Positions 37,200-40,216 of a stretch of DNA of 40,216 nucleotides are shown one piece after another. Below the pieces are notes generated by a model. It was not told the DNA's origin. It worked only from the letters and a program-made list of their open reading frames with translations, and searched no databases. This DNA is from Pedosphaera sp. Its GTDB lineage: Bacteria > Verrucomicrobiota > Verrucomicrobiia > Limisphaerales > UBA1100. Each line of letters opens with the position of its first letter. Positions within the stretch are counted from its first letter, which is position 1. Where the stretch lies: positions 1-40,216 of the forward strand of contig SIAW01000012.1 of NCBI GenBank assembly GCA_009695465.1. The letters run 5' to 3'. The position numbers and the translations under genes were made by a program.

Positions 37200-38431
37200 C
37201 CGCTGCGCAGGTAGATGTGTTTGCCGTCGAAGGTCGGCACGCCGCCGTGGCCTTCCCCCAGATGGTTGCGCTTCAGCTCGCGGTATTGCTTGCCGGGCTC
37301 CAACACCAACGCGTCGCCTTGATCGTTGAACACGAAGAGACGGTTCCCCGCCAGCGTAATGCTGGGATACATGTTGGCGGCTTCAGCGTTGGCAGGTCGG
37401 CCAGTACTGATTGGGAAATCAAAATCGCGAGCGGCTAGAATCTTTCCGTCACTGGCATCGAGGATGGTGAATTTGTATTCGTTGGCGACGGCGTAGATCA
37501 GTCCTTTGTCACAAACGGCCGAGGCGTAAAAGGTGCCTTCGAGTTCCTGATCCCACAGTTGTTTCGCCGCCCACTTATCGGGAGTTGCGGCGGTGAACCG
37601 CTGCGCGCTCGATCCAGTTTGGATGAGATACACCGTGCCGTCGTGGACGATTGGACTGGCGAATCGCAGGCCGCCCAGATCGGCCGCCAAGATTGTGCCA
37701 TCGGCAACACGAACGATCTGCCCCGACGGCATGACGGCGACGTCCACGCCACCGATGTTCGCAGCGACGGGCGTGCCGTACATCTCAGGCACATCTTTGT
37801 TCTGCCAGATTTGCCTGCCGGTTTTTGTGTCGAGGGCGATCAGGTGCGAAAGCGTCACCAGCAACTTGCCACCCACGAGCATCGGCGAAGTGGCGCGCCC
37901 GTATTCCGTAGCAGGCTTCAAATTGAAATGGTGGATCCATTGCCGCACACCCTGCATGTCGTAACAAGCGACGATGCCGCTACCAAAGGCGACGTAAACA
38001 AACTGGCCATCACTGATCGGCGTGGGCGCGGTATTGCCGGCTTCCTTGAGCGAGTGGCGTCCGGCAACTTTGACCGGCAGATCGGCGAAGTCGTTGGATT
38101 TTTGCCAGAGAATTTTCCCGTCATCAGCGTCCACGCAGAAAAGCCACGCGGGATCAGCAACAAGAAAAATCTTCCGGCCCACAACGATGGGCGATGAAAA
38201 CTTGTTCGGCCCAATCTTCGTTTTCCAGCGGATGTTTTTGGTGTCGCTCCATTCCAACGGCGGCGTCGCCAGCGGGTAGCACCCCGAACCATCGTTGCGC
38301 CAACCCACGACTTGCCTCGGTGCGGCTGTGCTGGGGTTGTGATTCTTGCCGGGATTATCGGGACTGCCGCAGGCAGCAAGAAAGGCGAGGACAACGGCGG
38401 CCAAACATTTCCAAGCGGCCATGCGCGTCAT
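37169..38431 (-). CDS. PQQ-like beta-propeller lipoprotein
   Basis: The 420-residue protein has a lipoprotein signal (CLAAVVLAFLAAC) followed by GSPDNPG. The body is an eight-blade-type PQQ-like propeller with repeated A-x-D-x-x-TGK-type blades, for example LFCVDADDGKILWQKS, LIALDTKTGRQIWQN and FTILDASDGKILAARDF. The motif VGWRNDGSGCYPLATPPLEW at the N-terminus is typical of PVC paralogues. It lacks the catalytic features I would expect of a quinoprotein dehydrogenase and may be structural or ligand-binding. ATG at 38431 overlaps the previous gene's stop as ATGA, so it is coupled to another PQQ-like gene. Confidence 0.8.
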   Translation of the reverse strand: MTRMAAWKCLAAVVLAFLAACGSPDNPGKNHNPSTAAPRQVVGWRNDGSGCYPLATPPLEWSDTKNIRWKTKIGPNKFSSPIVVGRKIFLVADPAWLFCVDADDGKILWQKSNDFADLPVKVAGRHSLKEAGNTAPTPISDGQFVYVAFGSGIVACYDMQGVRQWIHHFNLKPATEYGRATSPMLVGGKLLVTLSHLIALDTKTGRQIWQNKDVPEMYGTPVAANIGGVDVAVMPSGQIVRVADGTILAADLGGLRFASPIVHDGTVYLIQTGSSAQRFTAATPDKWAAKQLWDQELEGTFYASAVCDKGLIYAVANEYKFTILDASDGKILAARDFDFPISTGRPANAEAANMYPSITLAGNRLFVFNDQGDALVLEPGKQYRELKRNHLGEGHGGVPTFDGKHIYLRSGQNLFCIGEK

Positions 38432-39883
38432 TCCGCCTTCGGATCTTTGATGTCGTAGCAAATGATTTCGATGGGCGTACGCACAAACAGCCGGCCACTT
38501 GAGATGACCGGCATGGACCAATCCAGCAATCCTCGGTGCATGTTCCGGCCGGTGTTGGGTAGCGCGTGCAGATTTTCAACACGGCCTTTTTGTGTGTAGC
38601 CGCTGGCACTGGCCTCCACGAGCGTGAGTCGCTGATAATCGTGGACGAACAACAAGCCGTCCGCCGCAGTGATGGACAGACCAAGATGGAACCCGTGCTC
38701 CTTCCAGAGCAGCTTGCCCGTCTTGAGTTCGCTGCAGCGGAACGAATAATTCTGCTCGCCGGGTTTCGCTCCGATGTCGGAAGCATCCTTGCGCGAGTCG
38801 ATGTAGAACCCGTAGATGCAGCCGTCCCAGATCACCGGCGGCGTGACCGCGTCATGGATGCCGACATTCGACCACAAGACTTTTGGCTTCGGATCCGGCT
38901 GGCTGAAATCGCATTCGACCAGCGACGGAACCCAGCCATTGAGAGAATTCAGATACAGATTCTTGCCGACAGGTTTGATCCCTCCGCTGGCCCACGCGGG
39001 CGCTTCCTGCGGGCCGGTGCATTCCCAATTCCAGAGCTGCTTGCCGTCCGCTTGCCGCAGAATTTTCCACTGCCGATTGCCGTGAACGACCAAGCAATCC
39101 TCGCCTCGGAATTTGATCGGCAAACCACTGCCGGTGATCAAGCCCGGCCCACGCGATCCGGGCGGGCAATCCTCCTCGTACTTCCACGCCACCTTGCCCG
39201 TGGCAGCATCGTAGGCGTAGAACTGCATCTTGTTGCTCACCGCAGTCTTGGCCCACGCCGGAATCGCCGGGTTGCCGCCCTTGCCAATAGAAGTACGGAA
39301 TCTTGTCGCCCAGCGGCACCAGCGCGCCGTTAAAACCTTTCCATTCCAGATTGCCCGCGCCCTTGAGCGTGCCATCCAAGTAAGGCGACTCCTGTTTGAA
39401 ACTGCGTTTCCAAACGATCGCTCCGGTCTTGCGATCAAAACAGAATGCGTCGCCGAACGTGCCGATGGCGTACACAAATTTTTCTGTGATGGTCGGCGTC
39501 GCGCGAACGCCCAGTTGTCCCCAGCCCACGTGCCAGATCGGCGGCACTTCGTAAGTGTGGCTCCACTTTTCCTTCCCCGTATTGGCGTCAATGCACCGCA
39601 CGGTTTCCCTGCGCTGATCATCTTCGAGCTGCGCGTAACACAGATCGTCGCCAGCGACTGAGCGATGATTGGAACCGGCACCGACCGGAATTTTCCAGAG
39701 AACTTTCGGGCCAGCTTTCGGCCACGCTCGCAGCAAGCCCTTCTCATCGGAGGTGCAATCGCCGTGCGGCCCAGCCCAACGCGGCCAGTCACCCACTGCT
39801 CCTGCCGCCGGCTTCGCAGCGTCCCGCTCGGCCGCACCGCAGGTCAAAACCAGAAACAAGGCGAACGCGAAACGTAGAATCAT
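38428..39883 (-). pseudogene. Frameshifted PQQ-like beta-propeller gene
   Basis: Two minus-strand frames together encode one PQQ-like propeller. The first frame starts at ATG 39883 with a signal peptide (MILRFAFALFLVLTCGA) and carries DWPRWAGPHGDCTSDEKGL, CIDANTGKEKWSHTYE and CFDRKTGAIVWKRSF up to GDKIPYFYW. Near 39284-39289 the similarity moves to another frame, which continues GKGGNPAIPAWAKTAV, FYAYDAATGKVAWKYEED and on to the stop at 38428. A single extra base (or two missing bases) explains the shift. It is either a real mutation or a sequencing or assembly error. Intact, the product would be about 484 residues. It is the upstream partner of the PQQ-like lipoprotein gene. Confidence 0.8.
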
Positions 39884-39986
39884 GGAGAGCCTTACTTGCG
39901 CGGGCATTGCAGAACCCAAAATATGAATGGCAGACAATCGCTGGTTTTGACGCCGCGTGCTGATGGAAATTTGCCTCTGCCACTGC

Positions 39987-40216
39987 TCACGCCAGAATCG
40001 CCTTCGCCACGTTGCCGTGAACGTCGGTCAGGCGCATGTCGCGGCCGGCGTAGCGGAAGGTGAGGCGCTCGTGATCCACGCCGAGCAAGTGCAGCAACGT
40101 CGCGTGCAGGTCGTGAATGTGCATCCGGTTCTCCACCGCCTTGAAGCCGAAGCTGTCCGTCTCGCCGTAGCTCATGCCGCCCTTCGCGCCGCCGCCGGCC
40201 AGCCACATGCAGAAGC
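39987..40216 (-). CDS. C-terminus of a DUF1501 protein (partial)
   Basis: The frame enters from the window edge and ends at 39987, giving about 76 residues. [20 protein letters not shown] and [20 protein letters not shown] followed by [15 protein letters not shown] are highly characteristic of the C-terminus of DUF1501 proteins, sulfatase-like exported proteins abundant in PVC bacteria. They are usually encoded next to a planctomycete-type cytochrome c protein with DUF1549/DUF1553. Its start and any partner lie outside the window. Confidence 0.9.
   Translation of the reverse strand, partial: FCMWLAGGGAKGGMSYGETDSFGFKAVENRMHIHDLHATLLHLLGVDHERLTFRYAGRDMRLTDVHGNVAKAILA

Noticed and set aside
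39284-39289. Programmed ribosomal frameshift in the PQQ-like gene
   Set aside because: No slippery sequence, stop codon at the shift or supporting downstream structure was seen; a mutation or sequencing error is simpler.

Overview
The window is a GC-rich bacterial chromosome segment that most likely comes from a verrucomicrobial (PVC superphylum) genome, probably a soil or freshwater Pedosphaerales/Limisphaerales-type lineage. The assignment is inferred from protein families typical of this group: secreted propeller dehydrogenases with a C-terminal heme-binding region, a ThuA fusion, PA14-cytochrome c proteins, FG-GAP and PQQ-like propellers, neutral-ceramidase-like proteins and a DUF1501 protein. 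No rRNA, tRNA, insertion sequence, phage gene or CRISPR array was seen. There is no gene-free stretch longer than about 150 bases.

Layout. Positions 1-7662 hold the end of an unrecognised gene and a three-gene plus-strand cluster of secreted oxidative proteins: a cytochrome c-PA14 protein, a sorbosone-dehydrogenase-like propeller, and a 1428-residue ThuA-dehydrogenase-HEAT-heme fusion. Positions 7719-8849 encode DprA. Positions 8873-15498 are a heavy-metal efflux locus: a small Cys/His-rich exported protein followed by czcC-, czcB- and czcA-like genes. A convergent ceramidase-like gene lies at 15513-16865.

Positions 28470 down to 16945 (minus strand) form one tightly packed ten-gene cluster. 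It contains a complete alternative complex III (actA-F), a 121-residue one-helix protein, and homologues of the cbb3 oxidase subunits CcoN, CcoO and CcoP. This is the most interesting part of the window. The CcoN-like protein keeps the 12-helix oxidase fold but lacks the histidines expected in helices II, VI and X and one of the two in helix VII, so it should not bind the normal hemes or CuB. The CcoO-like protein has a large insertion after its heme motif, and the CcoP-like protein has one heme motif instead of two. The cluster therefore looks like a quinol:cytochrome c oxidoreductase coupled to a remodelled, probably non-catalytic oxidase-derived module. A promoter-like element and a perfect TGTGA-N6-TCACA palindrome lie just upstream of actA.

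Positions 28623-40216 are further secreted and catabolic genes. They include an FG-GAP propeller protein and a translationally coupled minus-strand trio: an esterase-gluconolactonase fusion, an NHL-repeat protein and a zinc-type dehydrogenase. A divergent coupled pair follows (an unknown secreted protein and a ceramidase-like protein), then two PQQ-like propeller genes, the upstream one frameshifted in this sequence. The window ends in the C-terminus of a DUF1501 protein. Together the flanks suggest a heterotroph with a large periplasmic oxidative repertoire that would pass electrons from c-type cytochromes to the respiratory chain.
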